DNA of 64,000 nucleotides from positions 91,689 to 155,688 of IMG/VR virus record IMGVR_UViG_3300032753_001573. One strand, written 5' to 3'. Origin of the DNA: a virus. This document shows positions 48,515 to 56,583 of this stretch, piece by piece. A program made the position numbers and the translations under genes. Numbering within the stretch: position 1 is the first letter of the stretch; each line of letters starts with the position of its first letter. The notes below the pieces were generated by a model, which saw only the letters and a program-made list of their open reading frames with translations, had not been told where the DNA came from and did no database searches.

Positions 48515-51500
48515 CAGTACAGCCTCTCTATGCTAATCATGTTGTTGTTGTAACCGGGGCCTATCTGCAGCGTGATGCGATAGCTCCTGAAGTTGGTGGT
48601 ATCACTCAGTATGTATGTGGATATGTCGCCGGCACCGGTAAAGTTCCAGCCAAACGATGATGTGGCAACGGAGGTTGTAACGGCTTGGGAACCAGAGCTT
48701 CCGCCACTGCCGCCATTGACAGCATAATTACCGCCTATATAGTATGTATTAGATCCTGACACCGTTGACAGGCTCAAGCCTCTGTTGCCACCGGTGGTTA
48801 CCGTGGCCTTGAGGTTGTCCATGACCACATATACACCAGCGTTCGCGAATCCACTGGCGATGGTAGCAGTTGGTGCGCTGAAGGTCGGTCCGTCATAGTC
48901 CAACCAGAAGCTGCTGTTGCCGTCCGTGGTCCAGCGATACATCACGTCAGTGCTTGAATTATACCATATGTCGCCTATGGTGGGGTTGGCTGGTGCCGTT
49001 GCGCTGGTGGTGCTGCGCACGCCGCCGGCCACTATGCTGCCGGTGCCAACTAAGTTGCCCATCACGCTCACCACACCCGTGCCTGCGGGATCCAGCGTGA
49101 TGTTGGCATTGCCTGATGATTGCACGGAACCGGTGCTTATGGTTAGGTTGCCTACGGTGACGTTACCACTGAGGTAACCTGCCACGTTGGTGTTGCCGTA
49201 GCTGCTCGCTGGCGTGCTGAATGCCAACGCGCCGTTACCGTTAGTGGTCAGCACCTGCCCGGTGGTGCCACCCGTGATGGTCACGTTGGCAATGTTGCCC
49301 AGATTGGCGGCACCCGTCACGACGAGGTTACCGATGGATATGTTACCGCTGAGATAGCCGGCCACGTTGGTGTTGCCGTAGTTGCTGCCACCGCCTGCCC
49401 CTGTTGGTCCCGTGGCACCTTGCAATGCCGGAACGTATGCTCCTATGACCTGTATGTCGAACCATGGGTAGCTGCCGGCCAGTGCGAAATCACCATTGCC
49501 GCCAGCCTGTATGGTAGCGCTCGCGCTGACCAACCTATAGCTGACCACCGTGCTGACATTTGGTGTGAAAACATACTCGCTGATGCCACCTGAGGCACCA
49601 TTTGATGCGGCATCGGCGGGATTGTAGCTTTCTGATAGGCTGCCGACGTATGCACCTGCCGTCTCGTTATACCAACCGAATGCTGGTCGGGAACCTGTCC
49701 AGCTTGGTACCAATGCCGTTAGCCTGTAGGTGCTGTTGGCTGCCAGCGTGATGTTGCCGGTGCTGGTGTTGAGGCTGATGTCGCTTGACGCATATGCATC
49801 TACCTGCGTGAACACTATGCGTGTGCCTGCTGACATGCCGGTCTGTGCGGCGCTGCGGCTGCCACGCATGAAGCTGGCCGCAGGTAGCGCACCAGTGGGT
49901 CCGGTAACACCCGTGGCACCTTGGTAACCGCCGGTCAGCTGCACCCAGGTGACGCCTGTGGTGCCATTGTTATCACTGAAGCTGTTGAAGCTGCCTGTGC
50001 TGGCGAATGCTCGCAGGGTATAGGTGGCACTACCAGATGTGGTGAGGATTATCCTACCATTACCGGTGCCTGCCTGTGAAGCCGCGGTGCTGTTGTAATA
50101 GCTCAGAACCTGGCTGTTGGGAACCAACGTGCCCGTTGGATCATACAGCGCGAACTCTCCTGCGAACGCTGCGCTGGAGCTCTGCGCACGCATCCAATAG
50201 CTGACGTCCCAGGTCCCTGCGCTGGGCAGGGTGAACGTAACTACCGTGACCGGGGTGCTGCTTGTCACCGATATTGATGAGGTGGCTTGATAGGCATTGC
50301 CGGTCACGGGCGGGCTGTTTGGTGTTGCACCGGTTGGACCAGTTGCACCGTAACCAGTGGCTCCTGTTGGACCTATGCTGCCACTGGCTCCGGTTGGACC
50401 CGTGACCGTGCTGGGCGCGCCGGCGGCTCCTGTTGGACCCGTGCTGCCTTTGATGCCACTTGCACCGGTCGGTCCGGTCACGTTGCTGGCCGCACCCGTG
50501 GCACCTGTCGCACCCGTGGGTCCGGTGCCTCCGACTATGGGTTGACCGCCCACCGTTATGCTGTTGGCGTTTATGTTATATGCTGAGACGTTACCACTGA
50601 CACCCAACCCACCGTTTATGGTCACGGCGTTGGCCGTGCCTGGCGCGTTGAACTGTGCCACGATGTATGTGCTGTCGGCACCTCCGCTGATGATGCGCGT
50701 GACGGTCCCTGCGATGCTGGTTCCAATGACGAGGTTGCCACCCTGCCCCGGATAGCTGGGATCTCCCTGCACGTATAGATACCCGTCGTCCTGCAGCAGG
50801 GCGTTGCCTAGGCTGTTGCTCTGAGTGCCGTCCCAACCGCTGCCGGCGATGCCTAGATCTATGTAATGGCTGGTGTCCGTGCCGTTGTCGGCGGTGACCA
50901 CCCAGTCGCCGCTGGCTGTGTTGCCGCTGTTGATGTTCTGCAGGTTGTTCTGCACGTAATCGTTGATGCTGGCCGAGCTCTGTATGACGGGGTTGGCCAC
51001 GGTGCTGTAGCCAACCTGTATGCCGGCGTAGAGGGCACCCAGACCGTTCTCATCCCCGTAGAACTTGCCGCTGTTGCCTGTTATCTGGGTGACGCTGCCG
51101 CTGAGGTTGATGTCGCCCTGCACGTAGAGGTTATCCAGTATCAGCGTGTTACCGGTGACGATTAGGTTCGCGAACTCCACGGCATCGCCGGTGTTGAGGC
51201 TCTGGTTGAATGGATTGTTGGCACCCGTGGGCCCCGCGGGTCCGGTGTGGCCTGTTGGTCCAGTGACCGTGCTAGTGGAACCAGTTGGTCCCGTGGCGCC
51301 GTCCATGCCATCGGCACCCGTCGGTCCTGTGGGCCCTGTGCTGCCAAGGTCGCTACCGCCCACCAGCGCGTTGCTGCCGTCGCTCCAATTGATGGTGCCT
51401 CCTGGTGGCAGGGTGAGGTTACCATCCGCGCCAAAAAGCCATGTGGATCTATCGTAAACGTATGTTCCAGTTGGCGGTACGCTGCCATAGGGTGGGTGGA

Positions 51501-53202
51501 TCTCCCACTGGGCCAAGGGATTCCAGTATGGGCCCATGTTGATGTACAGCGACTGGCCAAATCCTGGCACGAATATGCCCCATTGACCAGCGCTGTATTC
51601 TATGTGGGGATCACTGGCGGGATTGTAACCTGCTGGCATCCAGATATCAGCCTGTGGATCATAGGTGTAGGTGAGGTTCACAGCTACGAAATCTGCGCCG
51701 GTTATCACTATGGTCTGAGGACGGCAGCCCGGCGTGACATACACACCATCATTGATGGCCTCATGCACCGTGCTGGTCAGCGGCAGCGTGAGGTTACCAT
51801 CTGTGCCAAATGTCCAGGCATGCGTGCCGCTGTCAGTGGTAGCGTTGCTGTAGAGTATGACCTCACCCTGGCTGCCCACGACGAGATTGGTAGTATCAGC
51901 CTGGATGTAGCTGTCGTTGGGCAGACCCAGCACGCCCGCGTCTCTGAAGCGCCAGATGTGATCAAAGGCAGTGATCACCACTTGGCCATAGCTGCTGGCG
52001 GCGGAGCCTCCAATGATGTACACGAAACCCGCATCTCCATCGGGGCTGTCTCCACCTTTGATGGTCACGTCACCACCGAAGTCTCCGCCAAACCCTGCGC
52101 TGAGGTACAGATGCCCACCTGTGCCGCTGCCGGGATCAACAGGTGTGCCGGCTGTGATGTCTAGGTCAAGCCCAGTGCCACCAATGGTGGCCGTGGTTGG
52201 CAGAGTGAGATTGCCATCTAGTCCAAACGTCCAAGTGTAAGCAGAATCAAGCAGATTAGTTGTTAGTTCAACATCAAATCCAATCCTGACATTTGTTTTT
52301 GGGTTACCGCTTACTACATCTAAACTGTATAAGTTCAAAGTGCTTTCCGAAGAGGAAATGCTTGCCCAGTTATTCCCCTCCCAGGTAAAATTGATAGCAC
52401 CGTTGCCACCATTAACGCCGTCTGGCATGGTCAGCACGCCGTCTGAGCCAAAGGTCCATGGTTGATTACCGGCAGCCAGCAGAGTGATGTTGCCATTGTA
52501 GGTCTGCACGTAGCCATCGTCTGGCAGCGTGAGGTTACCATCCCCGCTGAGTATCCAGTCTGCGCCATCGGCACTGAGCTTGAGGACCGATGCACTGGCT
52601 ATGCTCGCAGGCACCTCAGGCGCTTGCCCCTGCACCGTGACCGTCCATTCACTGCCATTGTTGTGGATGCTGCTCACATACAGGGTGAAGTTGAATCCAG
52701 CTATGCCCGTGACGCTTGGACCATACACGAAGGCATCGCCGTTGACGTATCCAGGATTGCTGGGCCAAGTCTGGGTGTTGTTGCTGAAGGCATGCACATG
52801 CCCATAGTCATCCACGGCAAAGCTCACGCTATAGGTCCAGGCATTGCCCGTGAGGTTCAGCACCGTGTGGCCGGGATGCGGGCGGAAGTACGTGGGTGTG
52901 AGATCTGCTGTGAACGTCACAGGCAGGCTGCTGGGCACCGAGAAGCCCCCGTTCCCAGCAAAGTACCAGTTCTGGCCGTTGGTGGACAGCGCTATGTCCT
53001 GGTTGGTGGTGGTACCTATCGCGGTGCCGGTGAAGGTTATGTCGCCTGTGTTGGCATTGCCGGTTACAGTATGGCCACCAGGAGTAACATTATCTGCAAT
53101 CCTCAGAACGCCGTCGGCACCAACTACTATTTCTCCAAACGGTCCAACATATGCGTTAGCATCTGTATTCAAAGTTTGGCTAGTATATACACGCATGGTC
53201 AT
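48514..53202 (-). CDS. giant tail fibre with collagen-like repeats (1562 aa)
   Basis: N-terminal domain DANAYVGPFGEIVVGADGVLRIADNVTPGG is shared with the fibre at 59293, so it is likely the virion anchor. Many W-x-F-G-x-D-G-N-L-T-L-P repeats follow, two collagen-like Gly-x-y tracts (GPTGPTGADGMDGATGPTG and a longer one near residues 890-960), then beta modules and a C1q-like end. The gene is GC-rich except at the very 5' end and for an AT-rich island near 52.22-52.38 kb, evidence of patchwork recombination. A GTAAATA late motif lies upstream. Confidence 0.88.
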   Translation of the reverse strand: MTMRVYTSQTLNTDANAYVGPFGEIVVGADGVLRIADNVTPGGHTVTGNANTGDITFTGTAIGTTTNQDIALSTNGQNWYFAGNGGFSVPSSLPVTFTADLTPTYFRPHPGHTVLNLTGNAWTYSVSFAVDDYGHVHAFSNNTQTWPSNPGYVNGDAFVYGPSVTGIAGFNFTLYVSSIHNNGSEWTVTVQGQAPEVPASIASASVLKLSADGADWILSGDGNLTLPDDGYVQTYNGNITLLAAGNQPWTFGSDGVLTMPDGVNGGNGAINFTWEGNNWASISSSESTLNLYSLDVVSGNPKTNVRIGFDVELTTNLLDSAYTWTFGLDGNLTLPTTATIGGTGLDLDITAGTPVDPGSGTGGHLYLSAGFGGDFGGDVTIKGGDSPDGDAGFVYIIGGSAASSYGQVVITAFDHIWRFRDAGVLGLPNDSYIQADTTNLVVGSQGEVILYSNATTDSGTHAWTFGTDGNLTLPLTSTVHEAINDGVYVTPGCRPQTIVITGADFVAVNLTYTYDPQADIWMPAGYNPASDPHIEYSAGQWGIFVPGFGQSLYINMGPYWNPLAQWEIHPPYGSVPPTGTYVYDRSTWLFGADGNLTLPPGGTINWSDGSNALVGGSDLGSTGPTGPTGADGMDGATGPTGSTSTVTGPTGHTGPAGPTGANNPFNQSLNTGDAVEFANLIVTGNTLILDNLYVQGDINLSGSVTQITGNSGKFYGDENGLGALYAGIQVGYSTVANPVIQSSASINDYVQNNLQNINSGNTASGDWVVTADNGTDTSHYIDLGIAGSGWDGTQSNSLGNALLQDDGYLYVQGDPSYPGQGGNLVIGTSIAGTVTRIISGGADSTYIVAQFNAPGTANAVTINGGLGVSGNVSAYNINANSITVGGQPIVGGTGPTGATGATGAASNVTGPTGASGIKGSTGPTGAAGAPSTVTGPTGASGSIGPTGATGYGATGPTGATPNSPPVTGNAYQATSSISVTSSTPVTVVTFTLPSAGTWDVSYWMRAQSSSAAFAGEFALYDPTGTLVPNSQVLSYYNSTAASQAGTGNGRIILTTSGSATYTLRAFASTGSFNSFSDNNGTTGVTWVQLTGGYQGATGVTGPTGALPAASFMRGSRSAAQTGMSAGTRIVFTQVDAYASSDISLNTSTGNITLAANSTYRLTALVPSWTGSRPAFGWYNETAGAYVGSLSESYNPADAASNGASGGISEYVFTPNVSTVVSYRLVSASATIQAGGNGDFALAGSYPWFDIQVIGAYVPALQGATGPTGAGGGSNYGNTNVAGYLSGNISIGNLVVTGAANLGNIANVTITGGTTGQVLTTNGNGALAFSTPASSYGNTNVAGYLSGNVTVGNLTISTGSVQSSGNANITLDPAGTGVVSVMGNLVGTGSIVAGGVRSTTSATAPANPTIGDIWYNSSTDVMYRWTTDGNSSFWLDYDGPTFSAPTATIASGFANAGVYVVMDNLKATVTTGGNRGLSLSTVSGSNTYYIGGNYAVNGGSGGSSGSQAVTTSVATSSFGWNFTGAGDISTYILSDTTNFRSYRITLQIGPGYNNNMISIERLY

Positions 53203-53230
53203 AGTAGATCTTTGCTCTCAATTTGTCTTA

Positions 53231-53237
53231 TATTTAC
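53231..53237 (-). promoter_or_regulatory. late promoter motif GTAAATA of the tail-fibre gene
   Basis: Minus strand GGTAAATATAAG, 28 bases before the fibre start at 53202. Confidence 0.5.
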
Positions 53238-53309
53238 CAAATTTCCAAACAGGCAACTAGATGGTCAGAGCAAGTGACCCACACCGAACGATCAATTAAG
53301 TTGCTAGTT

Positions 53310-54932
53310 TCAATCAATATTCAATGATGTGTTGCTGTTGAACTTGTTGAACAGCATTTGATCTTCGCTGCCCCAAAGGCTGTTAAAATTGCTATAATCG
53401 TTGTTCAATCCTGTATCATACAATGTTGTTTGGCTATTGTATGTTAACCAAGATTGCAATTGGGCTGGTGCAGCGTGGGGATTAATTTGCAGGAACAATG
53501 CACCTAGGCCGCACACCTGAGGACTAGCCATACTTGTGCCATCTAGATTGGCTTGCAACCAGCTTGTATCTAAAAAGTATGGTGCTGGTTCATATCCGTC
53601 GTTGGTAATCTCATTTGCCCGACTCATGCTGCTGGTAATTCCTGTACCAGGACTGTATATGCTAACTCCGGGTCCGCCCTCGCTGAAAAACACTTTTTGA
53701 TCTTGAGATTGACTATATGAATTGATATCAATAGCACCAACTATGTTGGCATTTGTGCTATATGGACTGCTACCTTGGTTATAGAAATTTATGTCGTCAT
53801 AAATGTCTGTGAAATAATTCTGATAGTCTGGTCCCAGTGGCGCATCAATTTTTATGCCATCGTTTCCTGCAGCAATACAAACGTGTATTCCTGCAGCTAT
53901 CATTTCGTCAATTGCTATATCTGTAGCTGGATCTCTAATAGGGAATGTGCCTATTGATTGTGATCCCATGCCATATTCAGTATGTATGTCACTGACCAAC
54001 TGTGATCCACTCCATGGTGTTCCGCGATAGTTGCCGCCAGTTATAATTGTTTCTGAGTCTGTTATATAATAGCTGCCTGTTATGCCCCAACTCATGTTGA
54101 CTATAGTTGGACGCTTGTAACCAGTAGTGGGATCAATTGGTTTGTTATTGTGCCAGCCTATCATAATGTCAAATATGTCGCTGTAAGGCAAACCTGATGT
54201 GTCGATAGGTGAAACTAAATCTTCTAGCTTGATGCTGTAAATCTGAGCATTCTTTGCCCATCCAAATGTCTTGCCAGCGGCTATGCCTGTGACATGTGTA
54301 CCGTGACCAAATACGTCGCTATAATGACCAGATGGCATAGTACCCGATACACCGCTTGCAGCATACCAATCTATTTGTTGTACTCTGCTGTTGCCATTTG
54401 CATCTTTGAATTCTGGGTGATTAACTTCAAGGCCAGTATCTACTACTAGAACATCTACACCTGTGCCGTCTAGGGTATAATTGTATTGTCCTATCACTGA
54501 ATAACTAACACCGTAGTTATTAACTGCGCTGTTTACTCTGCTCAGTCCCCAATTGACATTGTTGCCTACACTGTTTGTAGTTTTATCAAAATTATTGTAT
54601 TGTGTAGCATAGGGTTTTATTACAGCATTGTTCTTGTGCTGAATAGGTATAGTAACGCTATGTACTCTAGCATCTCCGCGTAGGGTTGCTGCCTCGCTGC
54701 TGGTTATTGCATAATGTCTGAGCCTATTAACATTAGGTCTTTGTTTTAACACCCTCACTGCCCTCGATGGAATAGCATCCGTGCTCTTATGTGCAGTTTC
54801 CATCTTGTCCCAAAATGCATTGTGATCTACATCTGCTTTTAAGGCTACTATATACTCTTGCCCATCTGGATGTGCGGCAACAGTTTTGGTAATTACCTTG
54901 GGTAGTGATTTGTTTTTTGATCTACCTTGCAT
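53310..54932 (-). CDS. subtilisin-like serine protease (S8) in the tail-fibre locus
   Basis: 540 residues. Propeptide-like I9 segment at the start (EYIVALKADVDHNAFWDKMETAH...), then the complete triad: Asp165 in VLVVDTGLEVNHPEF, His210 in FGHGTHVTGIAAG, Ser in DGTSMASPQVCGLGALF (near residue 470), with the oxyanion Asn in CIAAGNDG. No signal peptide. Might mature fibres, degrade surface protein or exopolymers during adsorption. Codon use is AT-rich like the native phage genes. Confidence 0.93.
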   Translation of the reverse strand: MQGRSKNKSLPKVITKTVAAHPDGQEYIVALKADVDHNAFWDKMETAHKSTDAIPSRAVRVLKQRPNVNRLRHYAITSSEAATLRGDARVHSVTIPIQHKNNAVIKPYATQYNNFDKTTNSVGNNVNWGLSRVNSAVNNYGVSYSVIGQYNYTLDGTGVDVLVVDTGLEVNHPEFKDANGNSRVQQIDWYAASGVSGTMPSGHYSDVFGHGTHVTGIAAGKTFGWAKNAQIYSIKLEDLVSPIDTSGLPYSDIFDIMIGWHNNKPIDPTTGYKRPTIVNMSWGITGSYYITDSETIITGGNYRGTPWSGSQLVSDIHTEYGMGSQSIGTFPIRDPATDIAIDEMIAAGIHVCIAAGNDGIKIDAPLGPDYQNYFTDIYDDINFYNQGSSPYSTNANIVGAIDINSYSQSQDQKVFFSEGGPGVSIYSPGTGITSSMSRANEITNDGYEPAPYFLDTSWLQANLDGTSMASPQVCGLGALFLQINPHAAPAQLQSWLTYNSQTTLYDTGLNNDYSNFNSLWGSEDQMLFNKFNSNTSLNID

Positions 54933-54952
54933 GCGTTTGGCTTTCTATCGTT

Positions 54953-55297
54953 TTAGGATTTCTTAACGGCTGGTTTCTTTGGTTTAAATTCTGCCATGCT
55001 GGTTAATGCATGCAGGTTACCAACTACTGTGCCATTCAACACAACCTGAGGTACTGTGGTAGCACCTGGCACTGCTTCTAATAGCTGAGCTTTGGTCCAG
55101 TTGTGTGATTTGATATCGCGCACTTCAACTGCAACTTTGTTAGACGTTAGTAGTCTCCTAGCTATGCTGGTATGTGCATTTTGACCGTTGGTCCATATCA
55201 CAGCGGTGTTGCCAACGCTAACGGTATTACCAAAATGCAGTGTATTGCTACTTTGGTGTATGGTGTTTGATGTTGCTGTTACGTTTGAATTTGACAT
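54953..55297 (-). CDS. glutaredoxin-fold protein lacking the active-site cysteines
   Basis: After about 30 Ser/Asn/Thr-rich residues the chain reads AVIWTNGQNAHTSIARRLLTSNKVAVEVRDIKSHNWTKAQLLEAVPGATTVPQVVLNGTVVGNLHAL, which lines up with the phage glutaredoxin at 1895 (VIYTKDNCPYCTRAKALL ... VPQIWLDDLHIGG). The CPYC is QNAH here; TVPQ (cis-Pro) is kept. So it is a redox-dead structural or binding version, with a basic Lys/Pro tail. Ribosome site AAAAGGATCAAAC. Confidence 0.75.
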   Translation of the reverse strand: MSNSNVTATSNTIHQSSNTLHFGNTVSVGNTAVIWTNGQNAHTSIARRLLTSNKVAVEVRDIKSHNWTKAQLLEAVPGATTVPQVVLNGTVVGNLHALTSMAEFKPKKPAVKKS

Positions 55298-55308
55298 GTT
55301 TGATCCTT

Positions 55309-56583
55309 TTAGAATCCATTAGTTAATGGGTTATGGAATAGCTGGTTAGACGGTATGCTGCTGACAGAACCTAGAGATGGTGTAGAGAATTGCAAAGTCA
55401 AACCGCTGCCTCCTTGATTGTTACCATACTCTATCCTTATTGGGTATAGCTGACCCTGTTCCATTGACATTTGATTTGATGTATTTGAATCAACACCGTG
55501 TATACCACCTAATGTTAGGAAAGAATTTCCTGTAGTATAACCAGATTCAGCTGGCGGGCCAAACCATACATAACTGGCATCATCTGATGAAAGAGTCCAT
55601 GTATATGTTTCAGTAGTTGTTGGCATGAAGTAACCTTCAAACAAGTAACTGGTTGTAGCTGGTACTGTGTCTTGGGCAAAATTTATAGTAGTGGTACTGT
55701 ATGCTTCCCTTAGCAATCCAAAATTGTTATCAAACCAAGTTGGATCATCAGTATTACTCTCTAGTGTACCGTTTGGATCTCCCCAATATGCATTGTAAAC
55801 ATTACAATGTAGCCCAGCGCCAAATATAAATCTCGTGCAATCATATCCATAGCTAGTTGATTGCCTAACATAATTCCATAACCTAAAAACTGCTATCTGC
55901 CCTTGATAATCATTGCCATTTGTAATATGGGTTATACTTCCTAAGCCTAGAGCATAATGCAATCCGTGTCCCGAACCCCATGGAGTTGACCTTTGGCCTA
56001 CGACGCTAGTGGTTTGTACATCATTTAATTGTAGAACTACTTGATTGGTACTGGAATCATAGCTCATAGACATGAAGTTCCAGTCATTCAAAGTAACTGT
56101 ATTTGTAGTAGAGACATTATCACCGTTACCCAGTGTACCATTAAATACTACGCCAACAATGTTACCACTTGGTCCTATCTCCACAGTACTTACATACCAT
56201 CCTGACAATAAATCATTCTGTCCTAACTCTTGTACCAATACGGTATTGTTGGCAGTTGGATAGAACCAAATCTCCATGGTGAACGATCCGCCATTATCGC
56301 TTATAGACCAAAGATTTGAATTATTGAGATCTGGTGTAATCCAATAGCTAGAACCGTCAAACCCTACACTGTAACCACTAGAATTATCTAGCCATGTTTG
56401 TGGGAAAGTTTGAGCTGCACCAGATAGACCCATTGGATAATTGCTACCCAACGGTGTTGTATAGCTTATTACAGGCCAGTTGGTTAAGTCGTTTTCATAT
56501 GGGCCTATGTTGGCATCCCAATACCAAAAACCTCTTAGCGACTTTGATAATGCAGTTCCTGCAAAGCTAGATAAAATGCTCAT
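55309..56583 (-). CDS. LamG + PA14-like adhesin (424 aa)
   Basis: Residues about 25-215 form a LamG/concanavalin-like lectin jelly roll (SFTMEIWFYPTANN...LNDWNFMSMSYDSSTNQVVLQLND). Residues about 265-415 form a PA14/GLEYA-type carbohydrate-binding domain (YLFEGYFMPTTTETYTWTLSSDDASYVWFG...YPIRIEYGNNQGGSGLTLQFS). Start chosen at 56583 (AGCAGGACTATA before ATG, TAATG overlap with the upstream gene). Likely binds host surface sugars as a fibre tip or accessory. Confidence 0.82.
   Translation of the reverse strand: MSILSSFAGTALSKSLRGFWYWDANIGPYENDLTNWPVISYTTPLGSNYPMGLSGAAQTFPQTWLDNSSGYSVGFDGSSYWITPDLNNSNLWSISDNGGSFTMEIWFYPTANNTVLVQELGQNDLLSGWYVSTVEIGPSGNIVGVVFNGTLGNGDNVSTTNTVTLNDWNFMSMSYDSSTNQVVLQLNDVQTTSVVGQRSTPWGSGHGLHYALGLGSITHITNGNDYQGQIAVFRLWNYVRQSTSYGYDCTRFIFGAGLHCNVYNAYWGDPNGTLESNTDDPTWFDNNFGLLREAYSTTTINFAQDTVPATTSYLFEGYFMPTTTETYTWTLSSDDASYVWFGPPAESGYTTGNSFLTLGGIHGVDSNTSNQMSMEQGQLYPIRIEYGNNQGGSGLTLQFSTPSLGSVSSIPSNQLFHNPLTNGF

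Noticed and set aside
46883-53277. Many plus-strand open frames (up to about 305 codons) across the tail-fibre genes
   Set aside because: GC-rich DNA lacks stops on the opposite strand; these frames have no ribosome sites and the minus-strand proteins are clearly the real ones.
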